Shown here: piece by piece, positions 28,515 through 40,653 of the stretch
How the letters are laid out: the number at the start of each line of letters is the position of its first letter
Position numbering within the stretch: the stretch's first letter is position 1
Origin: Marinicella algicola
GTDB lineage: Bacteria; Pseudomonadota; Gammaproteobacteria; Xanthomonadales; Marinicellaceae
Reading direction: 5' to 3'
Assembly (NCBI RefSeq): GCF_028401385.1
Contig: NZ_JAQOMR010000001.1
Coordinates: forward strand, 2,730,501-2,794,500
Length of the DNA: 64,000 nt
The notes under the pieces: model-generated
The model's database searches: none
What the model was told of the DNA's origin: nothing
The model's input: only the letters and a program-made list of their open reading frames with translations
Translations under genes and position numbers: made by a program

Positions 28515-29086
28515 TCACCGGTTTTTCCCGGCACCCACAAAATGTCGGCGCGGCCACAGTCATTGGCATGGCGGGCGGCTACGAAAAGGTAATCGGAAAG
28601 GCGATTGATATAGCAAAGCGCGGGTTTTCCGACCTGTTCTTCGGCGCCAAGCGCCACCATGGCGCGCTCTGCCCGCCGACAGACGGTGCGGGCCATGTGA
28701 AGGCCGCTGGCAAGCCGGCTGCCGCCGGGAAGAATGAAGGAGGTGAGCGGCGAAAGCGCCGCATTCAGCCGGTCGATCTCGCCCTCCAACCACGCGACCT
28801 GCGCGCTCACAATTCGCAGCGGTTCATAGGAGAGCGCCTCATCGGTCTCCGGTGTGGCCAGATCGGCACCGAGGTCGAACAGGTCATTCTGAATGCGCTT
28901 CAGAGCATCGGCCATCGCGCTTTCGCTATCCACCTCAAGCCGCACGAGGCCGAGGGTGGCGTTGGTTTCATCGACATCGCCGATGGCATTGAGCCTGAGA
29001 TCGGACTTGTTGCGGCGCGGGCCTGTGGCAAGCCCGGTAGTGCCGCCATCACCGGTGCGGGTGTAGATCTTGTTGAGTTTGACCAT
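28515..29086 (-). CDS. Corrinoid (cob(I)alamin) adenosyltransferase, PduO type
   Basis: The protein starts MVKLNKIYTRTGDGGTTGLA and contains RLNAIGDVDETNATLGL, ILPGGS and AERAMVAL. These are the ATP-binding and catalytic segments of PduO-type adenosyltransferases that convert cob(I)alamin to adenosylcobalamin. As printed it runs on to 28361 with an unusual tail. One base restored in the AAAAA run near 28523 gives the normal ending WVPGKNR and a stop at 28515, so I take that end. The next gene upstream on the same strand is the small membrane protein, 11 bases away. Confidence 0.85.
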
Positions 29087-29097
29087 GCTTAAATAAA

Positions 29098-29295
29098 TCA
29101 GTGTCCGGACTGGAGGAGCCAGAGGGTGAACATGATGAGGACGATCGCGATCGCCTGAAAGGCAACGCGCCCCTGCATCATCTTGTTGGAGAATCCGCCG
29201 CTGCCGCCCTTCATCATGTTGATCAGGCCGCGCACCAGAAAGAACACGACCAGCATCATGAAAATGATTGTCACGAATATGAAAAAGCTGGACAT
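29098..29295 (-). CDS. Twin-transmembrane small protein (HIG1-like)
   Basis: A 65-residue protein with helices at residues 4-25 and 43-62 separated by a short loop, RGLINMMKGGSGGFSNKMMQ. This matches alphaproteobacterial twin-transmembrane proteins related to the HIG1 domain, found in the inner membrane and linked to respiratory complexes in other organisms. Its stop is 11 bases from the adenosyltransferase start, which suggests one operon. AGGAGGAGAACC precedes the ATG. Confidence 0.8.
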   Translation of the reverse strand: MSSFFIFVTIIFMMLVVFFLVRGLINMMKGGSGGFSNKMMQGRVAFQAIAIVLIMFTLWLLQSGH

Positions 29296-29489
29296 GGTTC
29301 TCCTCCTTCATTCCCGCTTCGGCAGGAAAGCGCATCAGACGACAAATTATGTGTTCGTGCAAGGGCCAGACAAAACGAGGTAGCTGCAATCGCCAGCAAC
29401 CGCGGTCCCAATCCACAAGTGAACCATTGCCGGCGTCGACCGTAACATCGCCTGGGTGACGGAAAGCTCACCCGTGCTGCCGCTACTCT

Positions 29490-30341
29490 TCAACTCATGC
29501 GGCCCATCAGGCGATAAAACCAGTCGGCGGGCATCAGCCGTTTCAGGATCGCGCCCTGTTTTGCCGGTGTGGTCACCAGATAATGCGGCTTCGGCCGCTT
29601 GGCCGTCAGTGCTTTCAGCAACACGGCATGGACGGCGTCGGGTTCCAGCTTGTGGCGGTTGGGCGGGCCGGAACCGTCAAGCCGGGCAAGCTGTTTGCGG
29701 TAATCCTCAGCATGCACGGACCCTTCGATGTCGATACTGGCCTTGATATGTTTCAGCGCATTGGCGGTAAACTTCGAGGCTATCGGCCCCGGCTCGATCA
29801 GGCTGACGAAAATACCGCTGCCCTCAAGTTCCATGCGCAATGTCAGCGAAAGGGCTTCCAATGCGTATTTCGAGGCCGAATAAGGTCCGCGAAAACGATA
29901 GGGTAAAAGCCCCAGGATCGAGGAACACTGGACGATACGGCCGTGCCCCTGCGCACGCATGACCGGTACGATCTGCCGGGTCAATTCGTGCCAGCCAAAG
30001 ACATTGGCCTCGAACTGGGCCCGCAACACATCGGTTGACACATCTTCCACCGCGCCGGTCTGGCCATAGGCGCCGTTGTTGAACAGCGCATCAAGTGTGC
30101 CGCCGGTGCGCTGAAGCACGGTTTCGACCAGGGCGGTAATCGAGGCCTCGTCGGTGTAATCCAGATAAAGCGCCTCAAGGCCATCGGCGGCAAGTGCTGC
30201 GAGATCCTGTTCACGGCGCGCTGTGGCAAACACCCGCCAGCCCTCATCCTTCAGTGCGCGAGCGCAGAAAGCGCCGATGCCGCTTGAACAGCCGGTGACG
30301 ATTATCGTGGATTTCTCGGCCAATTGCTTCTCCCCGTACAT
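29490..30341 (-). CDS. SDR family oxidoreductase
   Basis: About 283 residues of the classical short-chain dehydrogenase/reductase fold. Key motifs are TGCSSGIGAFCARAL (cofactor binding), NNGAYGQTGAVEDV (NNAG-like), catalytic Ser in CSSILG and YSASKYALE (Tyr-x-x-x-Lys). The substrate cannot be told from sequence. ATG at 30341 (MYGEKQL) is chosen because the upstream extension overlaps the divergent promoter. The gene is divergent to the YihY gene. Confidence 0.85.
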   Translation of the reverse strand: MYGEKQLAEKSTIIVTGCSSGIGAFCARALKDEGWRVFATARREQDLAALAADGLEALYLDYTDEASITALVETVLQRTGGTLDALFNNGAYGQTGAVEDVSTDVLRAQFEANVFGWHELTRQIVPVMRAQGHGRIVQCSSILGLLPYRFRGPYSASKYALEALSLTLRMELEGSGIFVSLIEPGPIASKFTANALKHIKASIDIEGSVHAEDYRKQLARLDGSGPPNRHKLEPDAVHAVLLKALTAKRPKPHYLVTTPAKQGAILKRLMPADWFYRLMGRMS

Positions 30342-30417
30342 CAAAACGATCTCAGTCCTATATAAGGGTGCCGGGTGCGCTACAAATACTCTGACACAAC
30401 AACCGCCATTGGGAGAC

Positions 30418-31335
30418 ATGATGAAGACGCCGATCCGGATGACGTTCAAGGTCGCCTACGACGCGCTCTATCACTTCAGCGAGGATGACGGCTGGGCCAT
30501 GGCCAGCCATGTCGCGCTTTCGACCCTGCTGGCGCTGTTTCCCTTCCTGATCTTCGGCACCACGCTTGCCGGTTTTCTTGGTGCCGACGAATTCGCCAAT
30601 GTCGCCATCAACTTCATCGTCGGAGCCTGGCCGGAAGCGATTGCCGAGCCGGTTGCGAACCAGATCCGCGAGGTTCTGACGGTACCGCGTGGCGGGCTTT
30701 TGACCGTTTCGGTGCTGGCGGCGGCCTATTTCGCCTCCAACGGAGTTGAGGCCGTCCGGCTGTCACTCAACCGTGCCTACCGGGTTGAGGAAACGCGGAC
30801 ATGGTGGTGGCTCAGAATCCGCAGTCTGGGGTTTGTGCTTCTGGCATCGATCATCTTTGCCTTTCTCAGCATCATGTTCGTGGTGGTGCCGGTCGCACTA
30901 CACTTCGCCGAGCGCTGGTTTCCCTGGCTGGAAGAAGCCCTCGAAGTGCTGTCCAACGCCCGCCTGTTCGGCACATTCCTGTTTTTGATGTTCGGGCTCG
31001 TTATTGCCCATCTGTTTCTGGCGGCCGGTCGCCGCCGGCTTGTCGATGTGCTACCGGGCGTCATTCTGACGCTGGTGGTCTGGTCGCTGTTTGCATCGGG
31101 CTTCGCCTATTATCTCGGCACTTTCGCGCAGTACAGCGCCACCTATGCCGGTCTTGCGACGCCGATGATCCTGCTGGTGTTTCTCTATTCGATCGGCGTG
31201 ATCCTGCTTTTGGGGGCGGAGGTGAATGCCGCTCTTTTGAAATACAAGGTCATCAAACACGCCCCGTGGAGCCGCCACCATGCCCGCGCGGCAAAGCATT
31301 CAGAAACCGCAAAGGACCCGAATATCGGCGGGTGA
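30418..31335 (+). CDS. YihY/UPF0761 family inner membrane protein
   Basis: A 305-residue protein with about six hydrophobic segments. It has the family pattern EDDGWAMASHVALSTLLALFPFL near the start and YAGLATPMILLVFLYSIGVILLLGAEVNA near the end (YihY/BrkB-like). It is an inner membrane protein of uncertain function. The start is at tandem ATGs (30418/30421) after a GGGAG. The last 36 bases overlap the 3' end of gluQ on the other strand. Confidence 0.88.
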   Translation: MMKTPIRMTFKVAYDALYHFSEDDGWAMASHVALSTLLALFPFLIFGTTLAGFLGADEFANVAINFIVGAWPEAIAEPVANQIREVLTVPRGGLLTVSVLAAAYFASNGVEAVRLSLNRAYRVEETRTWWWLRIRSLGFVLLASIIFAFLSIMFVVVPVALHFAERWFPWLEEALEVLSNARLFGTFLFLMFGLVIAHLFLAAGRRRLVDVLPGVILTLVVWSLFASGFAYYLGTFAQYSATYAGLATPMILLVFLYSIGVILLLGAEVNAALLKYKVIKHAPWSRHHARAAKHSETAKDPNIGG

Positions 31336-32177
31336 CACGCCGCTAGCGCGCAGTTCGGCAAGTGCCGTGTCCCGGTTCGATTTGGAAAGCTTGCGCCCGT
31401 CATCGCCCAGCATCAACCTGTGGTGGTGATAGACGGGCGCGGGCAAGCCAAGAAGCTCCTGTAGTAGCCGCTGGACAGAGGTTGCGTGGTAAAGATCGAT
31501 GCCGCGCACGACATGGGTCACTCCCTGTGCGGCATCGTCAGTGACAACCGACAGATGATAGCTTGAAGGCGCATCCGAGCGCGACAGCACGATGTCGCCC
31601 CAAACGTTCGGTTCGGCTTCTATGCCGACAACACCGTCGCCGGTTTGTTCCCGCCAGAAAAGCGGCCTGCCAACAGCCTTGATCGCCGCCTCCATGTCGA
31701 GCCGCCAGGCATGCCGCATGCCCGAACCCAGCAACTCCTGTCGCCGCAGTAAATCCAGCCGCCGATCGCGATCGGGATAGAGCGGCGCGCCATCCGGATC
31801 GCGGGGCCATGCCCTCCCTGCCCTTCGCTTTCGCCGACATGCCTTTTCACTTCGCTGCGGGTCATGAAGGCCGGATAAGCGAGCGCGCGGTCGATCAGGC
31901 TTTGCAGCATGGACTGGTAGTCGGCGAAATGCTCCGACTGGCGAAAAACAGTCCCGTCAAAGCTGACGCCGAGCCATGTAAGGTCTTCAACAACACCTGC
32001 CTCCAGCTCCGGTGTACAGCGGGCGCGGTCGATATCCTCGACCCTGAGCAGCAGCCTGCCATCAACCGCTTGTGCCCGCTGCTGGTTTTCAAGCGCCGAA
32101 AGCGCATGGCCCAGATGAAGCCGGCCGTTCGGGCTCGGGGCAAAGCGGAAAACGGGTCGAGCAATGTTCAAATTCAT
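31300..32177 (-). CDS. gluQ: Glutamyl-Q tRNA(Asp) synthetase
   Basis: This enzyme activates glutamate and attaches it to queuosine at position 34 of tRNA-Asp. FRFAPSPNGRLHLGHA is the HIGH-type motif, RVEDID follows, and KLSKSN is the KMSKS-type motif. The tRNA anticodon-binding domain of true GluRS is absent, as expected for GluQ. One base missing in the GGGG run near 31803 breaks the frame; the repaired protein is about 293 residues. Confidence 0.88.
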
Positions 32178-32221
32178 GCGATGACAATCCGTGTCCAGAA
32201 TTCACGAAAGGGGTAAGGCCG

Positions 32222-32865
32222 ATGAAGCGCCTGCGCAATGCCGCCGATCTTGATAGTGCCGTGCAAGGGTTATGCGAAAGCACGCCCGCGATGGCAAGGA
32301 TCGTGGCCAAATGTGGCGCAATCCCGCTCAGGCTGCGGCCGGGCGGTTTCGAAGGCCTTTCCGAGGTCGTGGTCGGCCAGCTGATTTCCAAACAGGCAGC
32401 TGCGGCGATCTTTGCCCGGCTGACAACAGCCTGTGACCCACTGACAGCAGATACCTATCTTGCGCTCTCGCCTGAAGCGCGCGGCGGCCTCGGGCTCACC
32501 CGCGCCAAGCAGGCAAGCCTTGAGGCGGTTGCCTTTGCGATCGCCCGCGGCGATCTCGATCTCAACCGTGTTGCCGAACTGCCGAGCGAGGAAGCAATCG
32601 CCGCGCTTGTCGCATATCGCGGCATCGGGCCATGGACGGCTGAAGTCTATCTGATGTTTTCGGCAGGCCACATCGACATCTTCCCGGCTGGCGATCTGGC
32701 GCTGCGCGCGGCGGCTGCACACGCTTTCGGCCTTCAGGAACGACCGGACCAGAAGTCACTGCGCACACGCGCTGGCGACTGGCGCCCATATCGGGCGGTC
32801 GCGGCACGCATTCTCTGGGCGTATTACGCCAAAGCCATGAAAAAGAAGTTCTACCTGTTAGCTGA
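32222..32865 (+). CDS. DNA-3-methyladenine glycosylase II (AlkA-like)
   Basis: A helix-hairpin-helix glycosylase of about 214 residues that removes alkylated purines from DNA. LISKQAAAAIFARL, AYRGIGPWTAEVYLMF (HhH) and the catalytic aspartate in DIFPAGDLALRAA are visible. As printed the frame runs to 33034, past the usual end. One base restored in AAAAAG near 32842 gives the common C-terminus KKEVLPVS and a stop at 32863. The start follows AAAGGGG. Confidence 0.85.
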
Positions 32866-32981
32866 AGAATTGTGGCGGCTTTGCACACTGCATTTATGGC
32901 CTCGATTTAACAGGCTTCACAATGCTGTAACAACAAGCCTAATATACAGAGAAAGGATGCCGAATCGATCAGGAGAGCAAC

Positions 32982-33538
32982 TTGACGATTGCAGTCTCGC
33001 CGCAGGCCTTGCCGGCACTCGTGCTGAATGCTGATTACAGGCCACTGAGCTATTACCCCTTGTCGCTATGGTCCTGGCAGGACACGGTCAAGGCCGTCTT
33101 CCTTGATCGTGTGAACATCATCGCCGAGTATGATCAGGCTGTGTCCTCGCCCAGCTTTTCCATGCGGCTGCCAAGCGTTGTCTGTCTGAAAACCTATATC
33201 AAGCCTTCACGTAACCCGGCCTTTACCCGTTTCAACGTATTTCTTCGGGACCGGTTTCAGTGCCAGTATTGCGGCACCCATGAAGAACTGACCTTCGACC
33301 ATGTGATCCCGCGCTGCCGCGGCGGCCAGACCACCTGGGAGAACGTGGTTGCCGCCTGCTCGCCCTGCAATCTAAAAAAGGTTCGCGCCTTCCCAAACAG
33401 GCCAGCATGATCCCCGCCCACAAGCCCTTTCAGCCGACTGTGCAGGACCTCCACAACAACGGCCGCGCCTTCCCGCCGAACTATCTGCACGAAAGCTGGC
33501 TCGACTATCTCTACTGGGACAGCGAGCTGGAGCCGTGA
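32982..33538 (+). CDS. HNH endonuclease (conserved alphaproteobacterial type)
   Basis: An HNH nuclease of about 185 residues beginning TTG after AGGAG. It has the zinc and active-site pattern [22 protein letters not shown]...[10 protein letters not shown]. The frame breaks at TCTAAAAAAGG near 33376; with one base restored it continues [14 protein letters not shown] to [18 protein letters not shown], the normal end of this family. The gene's 3' end lies 18 bases before a Tn7-like element and may be its attachment site. Confidence 0.85.
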
Positions 33539-33551
33539 GCCACAGCCACCC

Positions 33552-33624
33552 CTGTTTGTGTAAATGCACCCATAAAAGTCACCAAATGGCGGGTTTTGGT
33601 TCCGATATGAAGCATCGGATTCAC
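33552..33624 (+). repeat. 73-bp direct repeat, copy 1 (CTGTT target duplication plus left end)
   Basis: This 73-bp sequence is identical to 40654-40726. It consists of CTGTT (33552-33556) followed by 68 bp of a transposon left end starting TGTGTAAATGCACC. Subterminal sites are GCACCCATAAAAGTCAC and CCGATATGAAGCATCGGATT. Confidence 0.9.
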
Positions 33625-33817
33625 CGACCGGGTGGCATGCGTTGAGTATTGCGACTGGAGGGAAGGTTGCTTGGGATCTATTTTCCCTCCGTTTTTTGGA
33701 GAACACGAGGATGATTCCAGTGCGCCAGCTACTCCGCCGGAATGCGATCCTCGCTGCGCGGCAGCTGAGTGTTGGAACTCCACAACGTGAGGCCCCCAAG
33801 GCTTGTTCGTCTGCAGC
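33625..33817. other. Element interior without a gene
   Basis: Between the left end and the cargo fragment I see no supported coding region. GGGAAGGTTGC/GCTTGGG near 33660 and an imperfect AT-rich stretch near 33685-33705 are the only features. Confidence 0.4.
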
Positions 33818-34399
33818 CTATTTCCTGAACAGATAGATCCGAATACCGTCGCCGAAGACGCCCTTGACCTTGCTCCAAGACGATATGATTTTCCGTGACT
33901 TCAACCATGTTACGAAATCGACGTTTACCTGTGTGTTTGCAAGTCTCGGCGCCCCCAACCCGGTTTGATCTCAGGAAGCGGTGAGGGCATTGACTGCAGG
34001 ATGTCCTGCACTTGCTCGACGTCGAACATCATGTGGAACCGGTTCAGCAGCGAGATTTGAGTTGCGGCGGGGCGGGAGCCCAATATCACAGCACGTACGG
34101 CATCGGCGTCAAGGTTGTCGATCTTGGTTCCCGTGCGAACCAGTATTTCGCCGACGAGCACAGCTCGGGCGCGTAAGCCCGTGAAGATGCCAAGGTCCAT
34201 CGTTGCCAGAATTCTGAGCCGGTTCCCGTCGCCGATGTCGGCTTCCAGCAGCTTCTGCATGAAATCATCGTCCAGGTCGCATTCGTCCTGCACCTCTAGA
34301 AATTCGTCTATGTTGTTCTTAACGAAGGCTACACCCAGAGCGGGGCTGTCTGCTAGTCGGGACAAATTCTCGGCGGAGAAGACCACCAGCTCTCGGTTA
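33818..34399 (-). pseudogene. 3' fragment of a large YobI-like P-loop NTPase (cargo)
   Basis: The fragment reads HNRELVVFSAENLSRLADSP into FMQKLLEADIGDGNRLRILA and ILQSMPSPLPEIKPGWG. With one base restored in the GGGGG run near 33950 it continues RLANTQVNVDFVTWLKSRK and IISSWSKVKGVF and stops at 33818. The order (a PYSEIA-like motif, then an N-x-x-x-N helix, then ISS) resembles the C-terminus of YobI-type NTPases of about 1,200 residues, which occur in defence-rich loci. The N-terminal 85 percent is missing, cut exactly at the IS21 boundary (34400). The family call is tentative. Confidence 0.45.
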
Positions 34400-34522
34400 T
34401 GAGAACGGCGGTGCAAAAGTCGGCCACGAAAGCGGCGGAATAATCTCGTCCGCGGGCGGAGTAAAATCCGGCCACCTATCTTCCTTCTGCAATGAGCGCA
34501 GGAGGGACAGAGGATTTACACC

Positions 34523-36874
<2,352 letters not shown>

Positions 36875-37077
36875 AACCCTTCAGAAAATCGCTACGCAGG
36901 TATGAGGCCCCCGCTCGGGCTACGCCCTCCCGCGGGCCTCATACCTGCGCCCGAGGTGGCCGACTTTTGCTCCGCCCCGTGGCCGGTTTTTACACCGCCG
37001 TTGACACCCCTCGCAATCGTTCAAATGACGCCCAAGCAGAAGCAGCGATGGAGGCTGGTAACTGCTCGAAACAATAA

Positions 37078-38008
37078 GAGCCCGATTTAAAAGTTGTTGA
37101 GTGATATCAGAAGGATGTGATTCAACCACCTCTGCCAAGAACGTGGAGGATCGCATGCCCTGGACTGATATCACCCGCCTGCAGCATAACCGGGATCGCC
37201 TTCGCTATCCAACCGATTTGACGGACCGTGAGTGGGCTGTAATTGCTCCACTGATACCGCTGGCCAAGCCCGGCGGGCGGCCACGGAAAACGAATATGAG
37301 GGAAGTGGTGAACGCGATCCTTTATATTGCGGGCAGCGGCAGTCAATGGCGGGCTCTGCCGAAGGACTTCCCTCCGGTCTCCACGGTGCGAGGCTATTTC
37401 TATGGCTGGCGCGACATCGGCCTTTGGCAGACCATCAATCATCTGCTCGTCTGCGCTACGCGCGAACTGGAGGGGCGCGAGGCCTCGCCCACAGCCGGTG
37501 TCATCGACAGCCAGAGTGTCAAGACCACCGAAAGCGGCGGGGTTTCGGGCTACGACGCCGGCAAGAAGATCAAGGGCCGCAAGCGCCACATCATCACCGA
37601 TACGATCGGGCTGATGCTGTTCGTGCTTGTCCATGCTGCCGATATCCAGGACCGCGACGGTGCGCCCGATGTCCTGAAAGCCATCCGCTACCGTTTCCCC
37701 TGGTTGCGCCATGTCTTCGCAGATGGCGGCTATGCCGGGCAGAAGTTGCGAAAAGCGCTGCGCGGATGCGGCCAATGGAACCTTGAAATCATCAAGCGCT
37801 CCGACATAGCGAAAGGCTTTGAGGTTCTGCCCCGCCGATGGGTGGTGGAGCGCACCTTCGGCTGGTTCGGACGATGCCGTCGGTTGGCCAAAGATTGGGA
37901 AAAGTCCATCGCAAGCGCCACAGCATGGGTCAACATCGCCAGCATCAGGGTGATGACCAGACGCCTCGCACGATATTGTTTCCCATCATGAACTTTTGAA
38001 TCCGGCTC
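37078..38008 (+). mobile_element. IS5-family insertion sequence
   Basis: Terminal inverted repeats GAGCCCGATTTAAAAGTT (37078) and, from the right, GAGCCGGATTCAAAAGTT (38008) are flanked by a 3-bp duplication TAA (37075-37077 and 38009-38011). Length 931 bp and one transposase gene fit an IS5-family copy. It is inserted into the tniB remnant. Confidence 0.92.
37155..37991 (+). CDS. IS5-family transposase
   Basis: An intact DDE transposase of about 278 residues starting MPWTDITRLQHNRDRLRYPT. DDE-region motifs include AGVIDSQSVKTTESGG (first D), VFADGGYAG (second D) and RRWVVERTFGWFGRCRRLAK (third acidic residue with the Y-R-K-like spacing). Nothing suggests inactivation, so this is the most likely still-mobile piece in the island. 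Confidence 0.92.
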   Translation: MPWTDITRLQHNRDRLRYPTDLTDREWAVIAPLIPLAKPGGRPRKTNMREVVNAILYIAGSGSQWRALPKDFPPVSTVRGYFYGWRDIGLWQTINHLLVCATRELEGREASPTAGVIDSQSVKTTESGGVSGYDAGKKIKGRKRHIITDTIGLMLFVLVHAADIQDRDGAPDVLKAIRYRFPWLRHVFADGGYAGQKLRKALRGCGQWNLEIIKRSDIAKGFEVLPRRWVVERTFGWFGRCRRLAKDWEKSIASATAWVNIASIRVMTRRLARYCFPS

Positions 38009-38011
38009 TAA

Positions 38012-38577
38012 GAAGCAAGTCCGAGCCGGTAAATCTGTTCCTGAAGACCCTGTTGCAGGACGGGGGCGGCGTATGCCTGATCGTCATCGGCACGGAAAAA
38101 CTGCGGGATTTCATTTATGATATGCCGGAAAATGAAGAGCTGGCCGGCCGGCTTCTTGACTTTCGGCTGGATCCGTTTTCGCGGAAACAGGCCATTGACC
38201 TGATAGCTCTTGCAGTAAGCAAATATGCAGAAAGTGCCCAGCTGAAGCTAGCGCGCAGCATTACCCGCGACGTCTATTTTCATGATCGGATTTATGACGG
38301 ATGTCGAGGCAGCTATGGTCGTTGCATGCGCCTGATCGCAACGTCGGTAATACAGGCGTTCGAACAAGGGGCTTCCTCGCTGGAACTTGCCGACTTCGAG
38401 GCCGTCTTCGATCTTCAATTCCTGCATTTCAACTCAGAAAACCCTTTCAGGGCCGACTATCAACCAGGCTCGGTGACTTCCAGTTCCGTTTCAGATTTAA
38501 CGCAGTTGTCCGGAGACATCGATGATGGCAGCAGCCCTCCCAAAACGCCGGGCAGGAAGCGGAGGGTCAAGAAATGA
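38012..38577 (+). pseudogene. tniB: tniB/tnsC-like AAA+ transposition regulator, 3' fragment
   Basis: The frame TCC GAG CCG GTA onward encodes SEPVNLFLKTLLQDGGGVCL, IVIGTEKLRDFIYDMPENEE and RLLDFRLDPFSRKQ. This is the C-terminal half of a TniB/TnsC ATPase (sensor and lid region). The Walker A and B part is lost; only 68 bases remain between IS21 and the IS5 copy (37007-37074). It ends inside the start of tniQ (56-bp overlap). In intact elements this ATPase links the TniQ-bound target to the transposase. Confidence 0.75.
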
Positions 38578-40498
38578 CGCTCCCCGGTTGGAACCGCAAC
38601 TGCCCTTTTATGACGACGAGCTCGCGCAAGGCTATCTTGCGCGGAGCGGCCAGTTTCATACTGGCGCCAGTTTATCGCAATTTCGCGGCTACTGGGATAT
38701 TGGGGTAAAGGATATCCGCGACGGAACCGAAGATTTAGTACAAGCCTTATCGGCATTGTCCGGCGTTGAAGCCGATCATATTCGGTATAACACTTTGGTT
38801 GCAAAACCTGATGGCAATTTCACGTTGCGCGGGGAAACCTTTAACCTTCCGTTTGTTCGGCGTGGGTCGGTAACCGCCTGTCTTGAGTGTTTGGCTGACG
38901 ACCATTCACAGGCAGGCTGGAACCCGGGTTCTCGAAGGTTTCGGTGGCAATGGCTGCTGAGACCCGTTGTGTGCTGTGCGCTGCACCAAACCCAGCTCGT
39001 TGAGTTCCGCCTCAAAGACTGCCTCGATCTTTTCGATGTCGAGCAGTTGCTCGCGCTAAATGACTTTGAGCCCGGCGTCATTGCAACGTCCGTCGACAGA
39101 AGTCCCGGCCTTCTGCAACAGTACGTCTCCAGGCGGTTCTCCGCGACTGACAAGTGCGAAGATTGGCTGGGCTCTCAGACTATCTCCGGTGTTGTCAAGG
39201 CATCCGAAATGCTCGGGGCTCTTTTGGCGGACGGTCCTTCTGCGCCGATCAAGGAGTATGTGACTTCCGACTGGGCGCGGGTCGGGGATGTCGGCTTCAA
39301 AACTTACTCGGCAGGAACCGAGGCCATCCTGACCGAGTTCAAGCGACTGTGCATCGATTCCGGATGCAGTAGCGGCCGCGCGGGCCCTCAAGCAGCATAC
39401 GGTTATTTCTTCAGGTGGCTGAAGAAGCGAAACATGGTCGACGGCATGGAGCCACTGCGGAGTATCCTCAGGACCGCCATAGTGGAAAACTTCGCCCTTG
39501 ACGCAGGTGAGGTCGTGCTCGGAGAGACATTACCAGTCCGGCGGATGCACTCTGCCAACTCACTTGCGAGCGCAACCGGTATATCAAAAAGCAGGATTTC
39601 CATGCTGATGCGCAAAGCCGGCATGCTCCCGGCCACAGCCAAAGGTGCCTCTCTCAACCGCTGGGCATTCCCGGCAGATGCAGCGGAAAAGGTGATCGCT
39701 AGAACTCAGGAGGCGGTAAGCTTGCGGCAGGTCCGAAAGATTCTCGGATGCAGCGCAACGCAGGCTGAAAGATTGGCGCATTCGGGACTTATCAGTCCGA
39801 TCATTCCTGTAACAGAGGGACAGCATGGGATCCGCGCAGGAGGCTACGTGAAGGAGGAACTGGAGCAATTCCTCGCGAATATATGCAATAGCTGCGGCAA
39901 AATAGATGACGAAGTCGAAGGTTATCGCTCGCTGTGGGGCGTAACTTGCGGAAGGTCATCTACAGAACAAATCTTGGAATTTCAACTAAAAGGGGAATTT
40001 AGGGACACCAAGCTCATAAAAGGCATAAATAGAATTGATCACCTGCGCTTTAATACATCTGAGGTGAAAGCTGTATTAGAGGCGCTTGACCCGGATCATA
40101 CGATTTCAGCGAGCGAAGTGGCACTTATACTAGGAGTTGTGTCCTCTACGCCGCACCGGCTGGTTTCTCCAGAGCATGGCGGCCCCTGGATGCATGAGGT
40201 TGATCAAGCTGAATATCGGCAACGGAAGGGCAAGCTCCGGTTTTCACGCATCGAACTTCAGAAGTTTCAAGAGCGCTACATGACGGCGAGTGCGATAGGC
40301 AGGTTGCTTGGCATCTCGCACGTGGAGGCCAAGAAACTGATGACGAATACGGGAATTCTTCCGATTGCTGATCCTGTTTGGATGGGAGCGTGGCTCTACA
40401 AGCGAAAGGACGTGTTGCGCCTCATCGATAATCTGGATGAAACCGCTTTCCCTACCTCGGAGCTAAAAGGCGCTGCACGCGAGTGGCCAAATCGATGA
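38522..40498 (+). CDS. tniQ: TniQ/TnsD-like target selector, long form
   Basis: A 658-residue intact protein. The N-terminal TniQ domain begins LPFYDDELAQGYLARSGQFH and includes a zinc-binding set (CLECLADD near residue 120, then WLLRPVVCCALHQTQL). The remaining 450 residues are a series of DNA-binding-like helix-turn-helix units (ATGISKSRISMLMRKAGMLP, SLRQVRKILGCSATQAERLA, ISASEVALILGVVSSTPHRL, SAIGRLLGISHVEAKKLMTN). A long, HTH-rich C-terminus is typical of TnsD-type proteins that recognise a fixed attachment site. This fits the insertion next to the HNH gene. Confidence 0.82.
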   Translation: MMAAALPKRRAGSGGSRNDAPRLEPQLPFYDDELAQGYLARSGQFHTGASLSQFRGYWDIGVKDIRDGTEDLVQALSALSGVEADHIRYNTLVAKPDGNFTLRGETFNLPFVRRGSVTACLECLADDHSQAGWNPGSRRFRWQWLLRPVVCCALHQTQLVEFRLKDCLDLFDVEQLLALNDFEPGVIATSVDRSPGLLQQYVSRRFSATDKCEDWLGSQTISGVVKASEMLGALLADGPSAPIKEYVTSDWARVGDVGFKTYSAGTEAILTEFKRLCIDSGCSSGRAGPQAAYGYFFRWLKKRNMVDGMEPLRSILRTAIVENFALDAGEVVLGETLPVRRMHSANSLASATGISKSRISMLMRKAGMLPATAKGASLNRWAFPADAAEKVIARTQEAVSLRQVRKILGCSATQAERLAHSGLISPIIPVTEGQHGIRAGGYVKEELEQFLANICNSCGKIDDEVEGYRSLWGVTCGRSSTEQILEFQLKGEFRDTKLIKGINRIDHLRFNTSEVKAVLEALDPDHTISASEVALILGVVSSTPHRLVSPEHGGPWMHEVDQAEYRQRKGKLRFSRIELQKFQERYMTASAIGRLLGISHVEAKKLMTNTGILPIADPVWMGAWLYKRKDVLRLIDNLDETAFPTSELKGAAREWPNR

Positions 40499-40653
40499 TC
40501 GCTCGACCAGAAAGCTGCGAAGGGCCGAATTTGGTGAATCAGATGCTTTCATCCGGTGAATCTGATGATATCTACAAAAACTACAGCCATACCAGAATGC
40601 AATAAAAACAATCACATAGCGCGCTGAAATGTGCTTTTATGGTGCTTTTAACA
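40499..40653. other. Right end of the Tn7-like element
   Basis: It contains two copies of GGTGAATCWGATG (40533-40545 and 40555-40567) and the terminal TTTTATGGTGCTTTTAACA ending at 40653. These are mirror images of the left-end sites, as expected for transposase-binding sites. No gene is present. Confidence 0.7.

Noticed and set aside
33642..33836. 64-residue plus-strand open frame
   Set aside because: It overlaps the repaired 3' end of the YobI-like fragment on the other strand and shows no ribosome site or similarity.
36900..36950. GC-rich inverted repeat after istB as a terminator or attachment site
   Set aside because: It lies inside the right end of IS21 and has no T-run; more likely part of the IS end structure.
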